Shown here: piece after piece, positions 24,430 through 35,209 of the stretch
How positions within the stretch are numbered: the stretch's first letter is position 1
How the letters are laid out: each line of letters begins with the position of its first letter
Assembly (NCBI GenBank): GCA_902805475.1
Contig: CADCSX010000007.1
Location: 2,294,001 to 2,358,000, forward strand
Direction: 5' to 3'
DNA from: Entonaema liquescens
Taxonomy: Eukaryota; Ascomycota; Sordariomycetes; Xylariales; Xylariaceae
Length of the DNA: 64,000 nt
Translations under genes and position numbers: made by a program
Notes under the pieces: model-generated
Databases searched by the model: none
Seen by the model: the letters and a program-made list of their open reading frames with translations, nothing else
What the model was told of the DNA's origin: nothing

Positions 24430-24885
24430 CTAGCCCTGGCGCAGGTTCTGCAGGTGCTTGACGGTCAACTGGGTGACGTCGATGAAGCGGTCGGCGCAGT
24501 TGGCCATGCAGCCCTCCTCGCCCTTGTCCAGCTTGCCGCTGCGGATCGCGCCCGTGACGCATTTCCGGAAACACATGTCGGTTAGGTTGTGCACGGCTGC
24601 CAGACAATGAATGCTGTTGTTAGTAGTAGTAGTAGTAGTAGTAGTAGACCGAAGATTGGGTTGAATAGGGAGTTGTGCGGGTAGGAAAAGGGGAAAAGGG
24701 GAAAAGGGGAAAAGGGGAAAAGGGGAAAAAGGAAAAGGGGAAGTTGGGAGGAGATCCTACGTACTGGTCTGGATGCGAGCCTTCTGGTCCTCGTTCGTGA
24801 AGAACTGCCGCAGCTCCGCCTTGTCGGCCTCGTTGAGCTTGCCGAGATCGAAGTTGTTGAGGTTGATACCGCTGCCGTCGGCCAT
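24430..24885 (-). CDS. TIM8: Mitochondrial intermembrane-space chaperone Tim8
   Basis: Small Tim chaperone that with Tim13 escorts hydrophobic precursors (such as Tim23) across the intermembrane space. Two exons, 24765-24885 and 24430-24596, give 95 residues, the family length. N-terminus MADGSGINLNNFDLGKLNEA, then the helix DKAELRQFFTNEDQKARIQ. The twin CX3C motifs are CFRKC and CMANC, joined by VTGAIRSGKLDKGEEG and followed by ADRFIDVTQLTVKHLQ. The four cysteines form two disulphides after import through Mia40. The spacing and the KLDxGEEGC segment point to Tim8 rather than Tim9, 10 or 13. The 168-nt intron consists largely of two microsatellites (see repeats). No presequence, as expected. 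Confidence 0.9.
24621..24648. repeat. Microsatellite (TAG)n inside the Tim8 intron
   Basis: Nine tandem TAG units, about 25 bases from the Tim8 3' splice site. On the coding strand this reads (CTA)n. Confidence 0.95.
24684..24742. repeat. Short tandem repeat (GGGGAAAA)n inside the Tim8 intron
   Basis: About seven units of GGGGAAAA with one variant copy. On the coding strand it is a pyrimidine tract (CCCCTTTT)n. Confidence 0.95.
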
Positions 24886-25487
24886 TTTTGCGCGGGGGTG
24901 TGTGTGTATGTGTGTAGGTGTATATTATGTATGTATATACCTGGGTATACTGGCTGCGAGGAAGAGCAGGGGTGGCGGGGTCGTCTCTGTTAAAAGGGAG
25001 TGTAATGGTGATGACGATATTCTACCTGTAGACGAAGCAAATTTCTAGAGGAGCTCTTTTGTCTTGTTAAAATCCCAAGTGTGCTGCTTATCGATAAGAC
25101 TTATACCCACCCCTTGTACTCTGTATAGTTACCAAAATTCAAAATTCAAAATTCAAGAGTTTAGGGGTATGAGGGTTTGAGGCTTCTTATATCAAATAGG
25201 TAGAAGTAAATGGGTACAATTTTACATGAATTCATTTAGACTGTTTTTTTTGGGTAATGTCCTGGAAACCCTAGGCATATACTCTATGTGTATAAAAGGA
25301 CCAACTTACATGACGTTCGTTACCTGTTGAGTTTCCGTAGACTATTCACGAGATATCCTTTTTATTTTCCAACTCCTTTTGAGCCCATATTTACAAAAGT
25401 CCAGCACAAAGCTACCCTAGAACTACCCTAGATTCATCTGTTGAAGAAGCCATAACGTTCTAAACGGCCCACGGGTATAATTCATCT
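24886..25487. other. Intergenic: Tim8 promoter and 3' end of D-2HGDH gene
   Basis: 602 bases. TGTGTGTATGTGTG and ATGTATGTATATA runs at 24898-24940 lie just upstream of the Tim8 ATG. AAAATTCA is repeated three times at 25134-25155. No gene. Confidence 0.6.
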
Positions 25488-27183
25488 CTATATGTACTTG
25501 TAAGGATTCATAATACCATTCTAGCGATTGTGTTAGTATAATTGTAAGACCAAAGAGTTAGAAGGAAGGGATACTCACCGGATCGTAGAGGCTCTTGATT
25601 TGCTTCATCAACCCTATCGTCGTGTCGTTTCGGCTGTATCCGATATACTTCTTCTTGGCAATACCTAAGCCGTGTTCGGCACTAATGCTACCGTTCCTCT
25701 TGCTGATCCACTCGTAAACAAACGGCTCGAGGGCCTCTTCAACCTTCTTGTCGTATCTCCGTACCGCAATGTTCAGGTGTAGATTACAGTCTCCCATGTG
25801 ACCGTACCCAACAACATCGACGACAGGGGACTCGTCGGTCCCGTCCTTCAGGCCTGCGTCCTCTAACCTCTTCCTGGTATCTTCCACAAGCTGGTACATT
25901 TCCTTTATGGGAATCGACACGTCGTATTTATAAACCCCGCCCCAATGTCCAAGAGTTTCCGTAATGCCTTCTCTTTGGCTCCATATAGACCGGAATTGAG
26001 TCTCATCCTGCGCCATAACACCATCGCTAACAATTTCCTTGGTCATAAGATCTTCAAGAAAACTTTCTAGTTTCTCGCTATCATGTTCCGAGTTCGAGCC
26101 GCTTGTCTCTATCAGACAGTAGAATGGATGCTCACCGTCAAGTGGTCGCTTGTTTCCCTTAACCTTGTGGAATATGTCCTGGCTCTGGGAATCCATCAGC
26201 TCGAAAGCGGATAGAATCTCACCAAGTTGCGTCTTAGCCTCTCGGAAAGCCTGTAAGAGCTTATCGTAAGATTCAACGCCGAGGAAGGCAACATTGACAG
26301 CCTTAGATCGTTGAGGGCAATGTATAGAGACCGCGGTAATCATGCCAATAGTCCCTTCTGCGCCGATGAAGAGCTGCTTCAAGTCATACCCAGTGTTGTT
26401 CTTCCGCAGTCTGCTCAAATCATTTAAGATTGTCCCATCAGGAAGAACAGCTTCGACACCTAGGACAGTCCCGTGCAAACTTCCGTACCGTAATAACCGA
26501 AGACCGCCAGCATTTGTGGAAACATTGCCGCCGATGTGGCAAGAGCCCTTAGCACCTAAGTCTAGGGGGAAGATATAGCCTTTCTCGGCAAGGAACTGGT
26601 CGGCTACTTCCAGTACGACACCAGCATCCGCAACCAGAACACCAGTTACTTCATCGAAGAATCGGATCTGGTTCATTCGGCCGGTACTGACGACGATCTC
26701 GTCGAATACAGGTACAGAGCCACCGACAAGGCCGGTGTTACCGCCTTGAGGGACGACAGCCAACATGTTCTCATTGCAATACTTCAGGACTTTACTGACT
26801 TCCTCGGTCGACCCCGGCTTCAACACCAACTTGCAGTGGCCCTTGTACTTCCGCATCCAGTCGAGATTGAATGGTTCTATCTCGTCCTCGGCAGCAGCAC
26901 CGGTTACACCGTCGATCACTGCCGAGTCCTTGCCGAGAAGCTGTTTGAAATAGTCCACGTGCTCATTTGTTATCTGAGCAAACCGGTTGTCCCGTTTGAT
27001 TTCCGGGTAGGAATCGGTCGTGAACCCGGCGCATGTTACGCTGGATTCTCGGAACCGCCTCGGAGCTGTACTTGATATGCATCTCGTAGCGGGTATGGCC
27101 AGATTGGTAACCGCCACAGATCTTCTTAAGCTCGGTATCGCTACCCGCTTCAAAACGGGGGCGAGTCTTGACCTACAAGCCAT
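25488..27183 (-). CDS. D-2-hydroxyglutarate dehydrogenase / D-lactate dehydrogenase type FAD oxidoreductase, mitochondrial
   Basis: FAD-linked oxidoreductase of the GlcD/Dld2 family that oxidises D-2-hydroxyglutarate (and D-lactate) to the 2-oxo acid in the mitochondrial matrix. Two exons, 25579-27183 and 25488-25520, give 545 residues. The second exon is only 11 codons (NGIMNPYKYI and stop), the usual family ending. The N-terminus is Arg/Ser/Ala rich without acids (residues 1-45), a typical presequence. The FAD domain shows VVPQGGNTGLVGGSVPVFDE and GGNVSTNAGGLRLLRYGSLH. The C-terminal domain has DVVGYGHMGDCNLHLNIAV and SISAEHGLGIAKKKY, the metal- and substrate-binding region. The QGGNTGLVGG form and overall length favour the yeast Dld2/Aip2 or D2HGDH branch over cytochrome-type D-LDH. 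Divergent from alpha-actinin across a 1-kb promoter. Confidence 0.9.
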
Positions 27184-28193
27184 GTTGGAAGGTCTTCAAA
27201 CCGCTGTCATGGACCACGGACGACGGACGACGGACGACGGTTATAAAGTGAAGAACATTCAATTGGGTTTTAGACTTTTAAATTTATTAGACTTTTAAGT
27301 TTACTGGGATGACGCAGCAAAAAATAATTCCAATTAGGCAATTCCTAGATGGCGGCGAAACTCTATTCCCGGGTTGAACCTTTTTTTAAGTATGGTCTTG
27401 GTCTAAGTACATCCGATGTACGCAGCAGCCCTTAGTGGAGATAGGTATAGGTATACATATGTGATGTACGTACTTTAGGTATGTACCGTAGATCTTACGA
27501 GTGGCTCTCAGCCCTCAGCCCACAAAACCCACTTCCAATTTAGGAGTCTGAGATATGTACACTAGAGCCGAGACCCTGTGTTTATCTCCTTATCGATAAT
27601 AATATAGGACCCTCGTAGGGCGGGGCGGGAAAATAAGGGGGGATCCCCTTGGCAACCAATTGTAGACGTAGAATAGAAAGAAGAACGGGAAGGAGTACAC
27701 AATCGCCGAAGCATTCCCAACTCAGCACCTGCAGTTCCATGCAACCTTAAGCAACCTTAAGCAACACCACGAGGAGAGGGAAGAAACTCTAGTTTATGCA
27801 AGTTAATTTGTATTTACTACTCTTTTTTTCTTCCCCAGCCTCTTAATTGTTGTTCGACTTTTAAAGACCAAGCCACCAGCTTTTTTTTTTTTCTTTTTTG
27901 AACCCGATCCCTGCGCCGCGCCCGCGTCCCGCTAGAACATTTCTACAACGCCGAGATCCCGCAATTTAGGAGACTGTCATCCGAAATACTTCTTACCCAG
28001 CAGACCGCAACTCGATTCAAAGTATTCGCAATTTATGCTCGCCGCATTTATTATCTAGTCTTCGACTTCTTCGGAAAAGCGATAAATAGTCGAAGGCGAA
28101 AGAGTTACCGAAAACACACGAGGCGGAATTGAGTCGTGCTCGCTTGCTCTTCTAAGCTGCCCCTGAGCGGCCGAGGGGCCTCACCTATCCAAG
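27184..28193. promoter_or_regulatory. Divergent promoter region, D-2HGDH / alpha-actinin
   Basis: 1010 bases between divergent genes. ACGGACG units repeat at 27217-27240 just before the D-2HGDH start. There are GTACGTAC-like words at 27464-27486 and T-rich tracts at 27822-27833 and 27881-27898. No gene seen. Confidence 0.5.
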
Positions 28194-30358
28194 ATGGCTC
28201 ACCAATGGATCAACGTCCAACAGAAGACGTTTACAAAATGGTTAGCTTTAATCCACGATGAGACATTGTTTCTTGATTAATAGCCGCGGGAACTGACATG
28301 CCTTGGAATGTTAGGATGAACACCAAGATTTTGCCGAGGGGCTTAGTGGTTAAGGACCTCGTAGCTGACCTCAGCGATGCCGTAGGTGTATTTCCTACCA
28401 CGACAGCTATCCCCCAGCTAACGATTCTTACTCGTAGGTACTTCTAATACACTTGCTCGAATGTTTATCTAGCGAATCTTTGGGTCGATATGCGGCGAAA
28501 CCAAAGTTGCGAGTACAAAAGTTCGAGAATGCCAATACGGCGCTCAACTTTATTAAGTCGAGGGGGATTCAGATGACCAATATCGGCGCAGAAGATGTAG
28601 TTGATGGCAATCGCAAAATCATTTTAGGTCTTATTTGGACTCTCATTCTACGATTCACCATTAGCGACATTAACGAGGAGGGTATGACGGCCAAGGAGGG
28701 TCTTCTGCTGTGGTGTCAACGTAAAACAGCATGTTACGAAGAAGTAGATGTCCGGGATTTCAGTAGTAGCTGGAATGATGGCCTCGCCTTCTGTGCGCTG
28801 TTAGACATCCATCGACCCGATCTGATCGACTATGACTCCTTGGATAAATCAGACCACCGCGGTAACATGCAACTAGCATTCGACATCGCTAATAAGGAGA
28901 TCGGTATCCCCGACTTGTTGGATGTTGAAGATGTTTGTGACGTTGCTAAGCCTGATGAAAGGAGTTTGATGACGTATATCGCCTACTGGTTTCATGCCTT
29001 CTCACAGATGGAGAAGGTCGAAAATGCCGGTCGACGAGTAGAGAAGTTTGTTAATAACATGCAAGGCGCGTGGGAGATGCAGAGCGCTTACGAGAAGCGG
29101 ATGGCCGAGTTGTTGAGACAGATCAGGGAGCAAGTAATACAATGGCAGCAAGCGACTTTCGAAGGAACTTATGTCGACGCAAAGAGGCAAGCAGCTGAGT
29201 TCGCATCTTATAAAAGGGGGAAGAAGAGAGAATGGGTTGCTGAGAAGAGTGACCTGGCTACCTTATTAGGAAACATCAAGACCAAGCTCGGCACGTACCG
29301 ACTAAGAGCTTACGAGCCCCCTCCAGAGTTGTCGTTGGAGACTACCGATAAGGAATGGGCTAAGTTAACAGAGGCCGAGATGATGCGCGCCCAGCTGATT
29401 AACGAGACTATTCGAGAGTAAGTTCGCCAACCATTTGCAATCGTCATTCGCTAACCATAACCACAGTATCAAGAACGCCCTGCGTAAGTCCTTCGCCGAC
29501 AAGGCCAACGATTTTGCGCTAGCTCTTAATACGATGCAAATCGCCATCTCAGGTCTCGAAGGTGATGTAGAGGACCAACTCCTGCATGTTAGGAGACTAA
29601 GTGACAGTTTACCGCCCTTGGACGCGTACCTGGAAAAGATCGCGGCTGTTGACGCCAAGTGTCAAGAAGCCAACATCGAAGAAAATGACTTCACAACTTA
29701 TACGTATGACGAGCTGCTATACGAGCTAGGACTTGTTAAGTCATCCGTACAGAAGAAGCTTGCTTTCTTGGAGAACCAGATGGTGGCGCGTAGCATGACG
29801 AACCTAACGCCAATCCAATTGGAGGAGTTCGAATCTGTATTCCGACACTTCGACAGGGACGACACGAACTCGTTGTCAGAACTAGAATTCTCGGCGGCGT
29901 TGGCATCGCTCGGTTTAGTGTTCAGCGAGGACGAGATGCACGACTACTTCGTGGAGACATCGCGGGGCCGCGACAGAGTGACGTTCGAGCAGTTCATCCG
30001 GTTCATGGTAGACGTGACGGAGGACCAGAACACAGCTGAGCAGGTATTCCAGAGCTTCCGCGAGGTTGCCGATGGCAAACCGTACGTGACGGAGATGGAC
30101 CTACGCCACTCCCTTGTCCCTGACGACGTCATTGAGAAGCTCTGCGAAATCGTTCCACCTCACAATGGCCCCGATATGGCCCAAGATCGTGGTCAGCCCC
30201 AGTACGATTACATCAGCTTCATGGAGAAACTAATATCGGGGCCCGAGCGCCGCGGTAGCGACAGCGGTGCTGCGGCAGACGCCGAGGGGGGCGGACCGCT
30301 TCAGGATATTACGAATGGGAGAGCGAGTCCGACTAAGAAGGCTAACGGATACCATTAA
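28194..30358 (+). CDS. Alpha-actinin
   Basis: Actin-bundling protein acting at the cytokinetic ring and septum in fungi. Exons 28194-28240, 28315-28381, 28438-29417 and 29467-30358 give 661 residues; introns are 74, 56 and 49 nt. Two calponin-homology domains: CH1 from QQKTFTKWMNTK through KSRGIQMTNIGAEDVVDGNR (about 1-115) and CH2 from EEGMTAKEGLLLWCQRKT through RSLMTYIAYWFHAF (about 120-235). A reduced spectrin-like helical rod follows (about 245-490), starting VENAGRRVEKFVNNMQGAWE. At the C-terminus is an EF-hand pair: loop DRDDTNSLSELE is a plausible calcium site, whereas the second (SRGRDRVTFEQF) looks degenerate. It then has a Ca-insensitive EF-hand-like domain and a disordered tail. 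Short two-repeat rods are usual in fungi. Identification is secure. Confidence 0.95.
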
Positions 30359-31525
30359 CCAAGCTCCCATTCGAGTCGAGCGTAGCCTAGCTTATAAGAG
30401 CTACGAAGTTGTCTGTCCAAGTTCATACGAAGCGCATATATATACAGACGTATTTAATAATAAGCAAGGCAGACGAGGGAGCTTGAAAACAACCAGCTAC
30501 GTTAGACTACATTTTGTACTTTTTTTTTATCGTTGTCGCAAACTCACACCACCAACTATGTAACTGTGGGGTGCTAGGAACAACGGTCGGAGGAGAAGGA
30601 GGTGGTGGAATTGCGGTCGGGTCAAAAAGGAAAACCTTCGCAGGGACGACAACGACAACAAACGGCTAGCTGGAGTTTACCATGCCGCTACGGGAGTTAA
30701 GTTAATACAGAGGAGGGAAAGACATATGAGGCGGGGAGAAAAACGTGGAAGACAGAAGGAAACCTGACTCGCTAGCTGCGGCTATCGAGCGGTACCTAGC
30801 ACCGGAGCCTTGAATGCTTAACCTGTGCTACTCATGCTATGGGGATCTGAGCTTGAAGAGAAAGGGAGATTAGGTTAGGCTAGGCTACTCTCTCTTTTTT
30901 TTTTTTGTTTTGTTTTTTCAGGGAAAACCGCATTGACAAGGGATGCGATGTGGTTATGTTGGAACCGATGATGCTGCTGCTACTGCTGCTGCTGCTGCTG
31001 CGAATAACTAGTATAAAAAGGCCAGCCCACCCCGTTTCACTAACTATAACCACCACCTACATAGGTACCGGTGGTGGGATGTTTTTCGTTTTCTCGAAAG
31101 TCGGCGTTTGCTTTGGCTTTTCTCGAGTCGAGCCGGACTGAAGTCAGGGTCCTGTCGATAGGTAGTTATATCCCCCTTGATTAATACAATACCAAGATAA
31201 TAATCGCACGACCCATCGTTTCGCTTCTCAGTGGTGCTATTTGATTTTGTTTGTTTGTATTTTATTTGATAGGTAATTTGTGGTGGATACGTTCGTAGAT
31301 GGGAGTTGCTAATCAGCGTCTCACTTAGATACCTTAGATTCCCCTTCATTCCAACTCCCATTGCCTTCTTCCTCTATATAAGACCAAAACCCTTCTCGAT
31401 GTCCCCCGAAAGAAAGAAGAAAAACTCCAAAGCCATGCAAAATGCGCTATAGATGGGATCGCATGAACCGCACACGTGTATGATCGTAGTAAAGTTTCTA
31501 TAAAGAACGAACTAGTCGCCAGTGC
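30359..31525. other. Intergenic between convergent genes
   Basis: 1.17 kb of 3' flank. T-run at 30895-30906, a CTG-type microsatellite (30972-31001), and otherwise nothing recognisable. Confidence 0.6.
30972..31001. repeat. Trinucleotide repeat (TGC)n
   Basis: About ten TGC units with one TAC interruption, in a 3' flank rather than in coding sequence. Confidence 0.95.
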
Positions 31526-33829
31526 TTATTCCTTGAAAGCATCCATATCTTTAAGAGCACCAGCCAAGCGGCGATAATCCCGTAGAAGTTCTAAAACATC
31601 ACCAATCCTTAGGTCCGTAGGGTTCTGAAGTTCCATGAATTTCTTCTTGGGTGGATCTAATTTTGGTATGTCTTTTGGCGGTAGCGATGCGGCGATGTCA
31701 GGGAACGCCTAGATGGGCATGTTAGTATAATATACCTCTCATTATAAAAACTCTTTATGAAATTCATACCGTAGCCAGATCTCCCCCGTCTGTCCCCTTG
31801 GCGGTATCACTCTTTGTGGGTGTCACAGGAATCGTCGCCGCACGGCCAAACCCGCGCATCATGCTCATTCCTGCGAAGCGGTTCATGGGGTTTAGAGAGT
31901 TGCCCAGATTCCGCATCGACTCGACCAAAGCCGGGTTGGAGGATGAAGGTGGTGGCGTTGCTGTTGTAGTAGGGGGTTTCTCCCCATTATCCCCCGCAAA
32001 CAATACCTTTTTAGAACTACTTGCACTCCGAGCACTTCTTGTACTATCCGTGCTTCGATCCCTTGCCGGCTTTTTACCGCCAACAAGGGACAGTAACTTA
32101 TCATCCTTTCCAGGTGCCGGCCGCTCGGGATCCTCGCCTCCCTGTGCGGAACCCCCATCAACGGAGGTATCATCTTCTGGAGGTGGGGTGCCTATGAGCT
32201 TCCGTGCTTCGTCTAGTGTTCGTGGGACAACTAGTTCCCGTCCGCTAGCGGAACTGTCTCGAAGTTTACCAAGTAGAAATTTATAGCTATCGCCCAGGCT
32301 GGTACCAATGTTCTTGAACCCTTGGTCAGCGGTGCTAAACAGCGAGTCGCTTGCATTTCCAAAAGCCTGGGCTGGACTTTGAATAAGGTCACTTAACCTG
32401 CGGCGTTGAATAGCGGCCCGCAAGCTGTCTGACGACGGTGAGAGTTTAGCGCTCTTAGCATTTTCGGGAGATGCGGCAACTGGACTTGATGTAGCGGATA
32501 AGCCTGCCGTATAAGCAGGCGGGAAGGTCTCCGTCCTTTGCGCCTCAGGCCGGCTCTCTGTTTTTATGGGGCCCGACGACGCCTCATCCGCTCTAAGACT
32601 AGCAAGATCTACTGTTTGGAGGAAAGTAATTGCGGCCTCAAGATTTGTTAAGCAGTACGCAGCTTCTCCTTCGAGCTTTTCTTCCCATCGGAATCTCTGT
32701 ATGAAATTCGAATCGCTGATTACGCTGAGCTTCTCGGGTGGCATGGTTATCAGTGTGTAGATGAGCATGGGCATGATCTCATCAGCTGACGAAGAAGGAT
32801 GGAAGTTGGACAACGTGTCAACAATACTCTTGTGAGCGGCCTTGAGATGATTGAGCTTGCCTAAAGGGTACCTCTTCTCGTGCATTAACATCAAATCTTT
32901 CCGGGCTTGGTCTAAGTATTCTCGGATCTGCTCTTGCTTCTGGGCGCGGGCCTCAGGGGTGTCCTCAGGAGTCTCTCCGAGATCAACACCCAAGTCCGCG
33001 GGCCCGATACCAACAAGAGCCAACGCAGCCGTCTTGGATCTAAGCTTGTCGTCTTGGGCCTCGTCTTGGGTAGTCCGATGCCGGTATATGCGGTCATATA
33101 TCCCTTCGCAAAGCCGTCTTTCAACCGCCTCTTCAAGTAAGACTCTCTTCTGTTCCAGAGCTTTCTTAGCTCGCTTTCTATCAGCAAACTCCTCGGCTGT
33201 GAGCATTTGTTGCTCTCCCGTGGTCGGCGTTTCTTTCGATTTCTCTCTGTTGCTAAAGGAAGCTGCCTTAGCTCTCAACAAGCTGGCTGGTGAGGATTTG
33301 GAAAAGCTCGACGGAGTTGGAGTGGTTTCCCGCATTTGTCGGCTGGCAAGGCTGTCGATATGTGTCCGGATGTGCGAGGCAGCAACATGGTAGAAATCTT
33401 GAAATAGCCGAGACAGGTTCTCTATATTTGGTGGTGAGGGGTGAACCTTAGCAGAAAGCGAGTCGATGAAGCTGAGGCAAAGGTATTAGTCGCGTTCGGT
33501 CCAGACCAAGATTCGTCTGAACTCAACTTGTCCGTTTTGCTGACCAGCTCGATAGGTATATCTTCCATGTCCACCGAAGCGCGGGGTGCTTCAACTACAT
33601 CATCAGTAGTTTCCGACTCGAACGTATCGGTCTTCTCCTTCTGCCCCTCCGGTGACATTTCTTGTGTGATAGTAACGGGTGGGACAGAACCGTTCTCTGT
33701 AGTATTTGCGCGTTGAAGCGCAGGTCGAGGTTCTTTCGTTTGCGGAGGAGAGTGACGAGGGAATGTGGCCGAGGTCGCAAGTGAGCCGGGTTTCGGCTCG
33801 GAGCCTTTAGAAGGGGTAGTAGGCGCCAT
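31526..33829 (-). CDS. VPS9-domain protein, probable Rab5-family GEF
   Basis: Likely guanine-nucleotide exchange factor for Rab5/Vps21 GTPases on endosomes. Three exons, 33528-33829, 31770-33471 and 31526-31708, give 728 residues. The first intron (33472-33527, 56 nt) has an unusual donor GTTGAG but an ideal GACTAATAC branch and restores the conserved NFIDSLSAKVHPSPP reading. The N-terminus is disordered. A helical region (VERRLCEGIYDRIYRH) leads into the VPS9 domain at about residues 230-400, with PLGKLNHLKAAHKSIVDTL, ADEIMPMLIYTLITMPPEKL and GEAAYCLTNLEAAITFL, the conserved core. The rest is Ser/Pro-rich and disordered with a conserved-looking C-terminal helix (LRIGDVLELLRDYRRLAGAL). I cannot say which yeast gene it equals: it is longer than Vps9 and shows no CUE domain. 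Confidence 0.88.
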
Positions 33830-35209
33830 CAAGGAAAGTGAGAAAGCTTCATGGCATGTTATATTAGTTAAGAAGCTAAGTTAGGGGTTAGGGAAAGCAT
33901 GAAATATTAGGCAAAGCTATGAAACATGCTGCAGGGACACCATACCTCTCTCTCTCTACTATAGACACAGAAGATGCGAGTTGCCTCGGGGTATATATTA
34001 AGACAATATGTGTGGAATTATGTCTCTATTTGACAGTGGTAGAGAAAAGGAGAGCCATTAAGGCTGAGAAGGACGAAACAATGAGTAATAGCTAGGATGA
34101 TGAGAGACGTGAGCCGGTGAGCGAATGTGTTATGTCCCAGCACTTTTGTGTGTGTAGATGTAAGAAGGAGTTGGCTATTCCGGGAAGCTCTATTCTGCAT
34201 GTACAAGTTACCGCCCACTTAGAGTCTAAGATACTTGTAGCACCTTAGCTAAGGATAAGGTGGTGCAAGTTGATGATAGAAGCTGAGCTCCACATTGATT
34301 ATGAGGTACATGATACCTATGATAATTGATAACGGTCTAATAATGGAAGTACCTAGGTTAGCCTACCTACCTAGTCTACGGGCATGTACTTAACGTCAAC
34401 TGCTAGACCTTGTTGTCCCCTAGTTATCCCCTATTACAAGTAACAGCACATGATAATTAGGAAGTTACCAACTTCCCTTATCCTTGTAAGCTTCCATTGC
34501 ATGTACTGTACAGGACTTTCTTATGTACATAAGACCAGCGTTCATGCAAGCATTCAAATATTGTTACAATAGATTGTGTAGGATATATATATGTATGAGT
34601 GCAGCCTGCGAGGTAGATCAGCAAAATAGGCAATACATATTAGATGACACCTATGTGAAATGTCCGTATTTGGATCTTTAACCCGAGGACATATTTCTAA
34701 TATTTCTATGCTGCCTGAAGGTCTTATTCCTGCATTAATACGTGTACGCAAGCGGTAGTCGGTACCTCTTAAAAGTTACCTAAACAAGGTTCTAATATAG
34801 GTACCAAAGTACATGTCCAACCTGAATGGTTGGGGTAAGGCTCGGTGATCGGAACTTTCATAGCCAGCCAGCCAGCCAGCCAGCCAGCCTAGGTTATGCA
34901 ACTATGTACACTAAGGCTGTTAGGCTGGACCAATGTTGTCATAGGGAGATAACCCGATAGGCAGTGCCACAGTCCACGCGATAACGGCCCCTAGGTTCAT
35001 GTGGGGATTAACAGGTGCCGTGACCACTGCATCTACACCTACCTTACCTTTATCCCATCATTCAACGTTTTTGGACCTCACCTCCTATCAAGACTTCTTT
35101 TCTTCTTTTTCATCTGCTCATTATCTAACTTATCCCATCAGAAGCTTCTTCGAAAGCATCCACGTTCCTTTATCCTGTTGTTGCCCCTAACTCTGATATA
35201 GAAGCAGAC
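33830..35209. promoter_or_regulatory. Divergent promoter region, VPS9 gene / ATG15
   Basis: 1.38 kb. TC-run at 33949-33957, GTACCTAGGTTAGCCTACCTACCTAG cluster at 34348-34374, CAGC repeat at 34863-34889. The 150 bases before ATG15 are T/C-rich with TTTTCTTC runs, typical of a fungal 5' leader. No gene. Confidence 0.5.
34863..34889. repeat. Tetranucleotide repeat (CCAG)n
   Basis: About six tandem CCAG units in the ATG15 upstream region. Confidence 0.95.
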
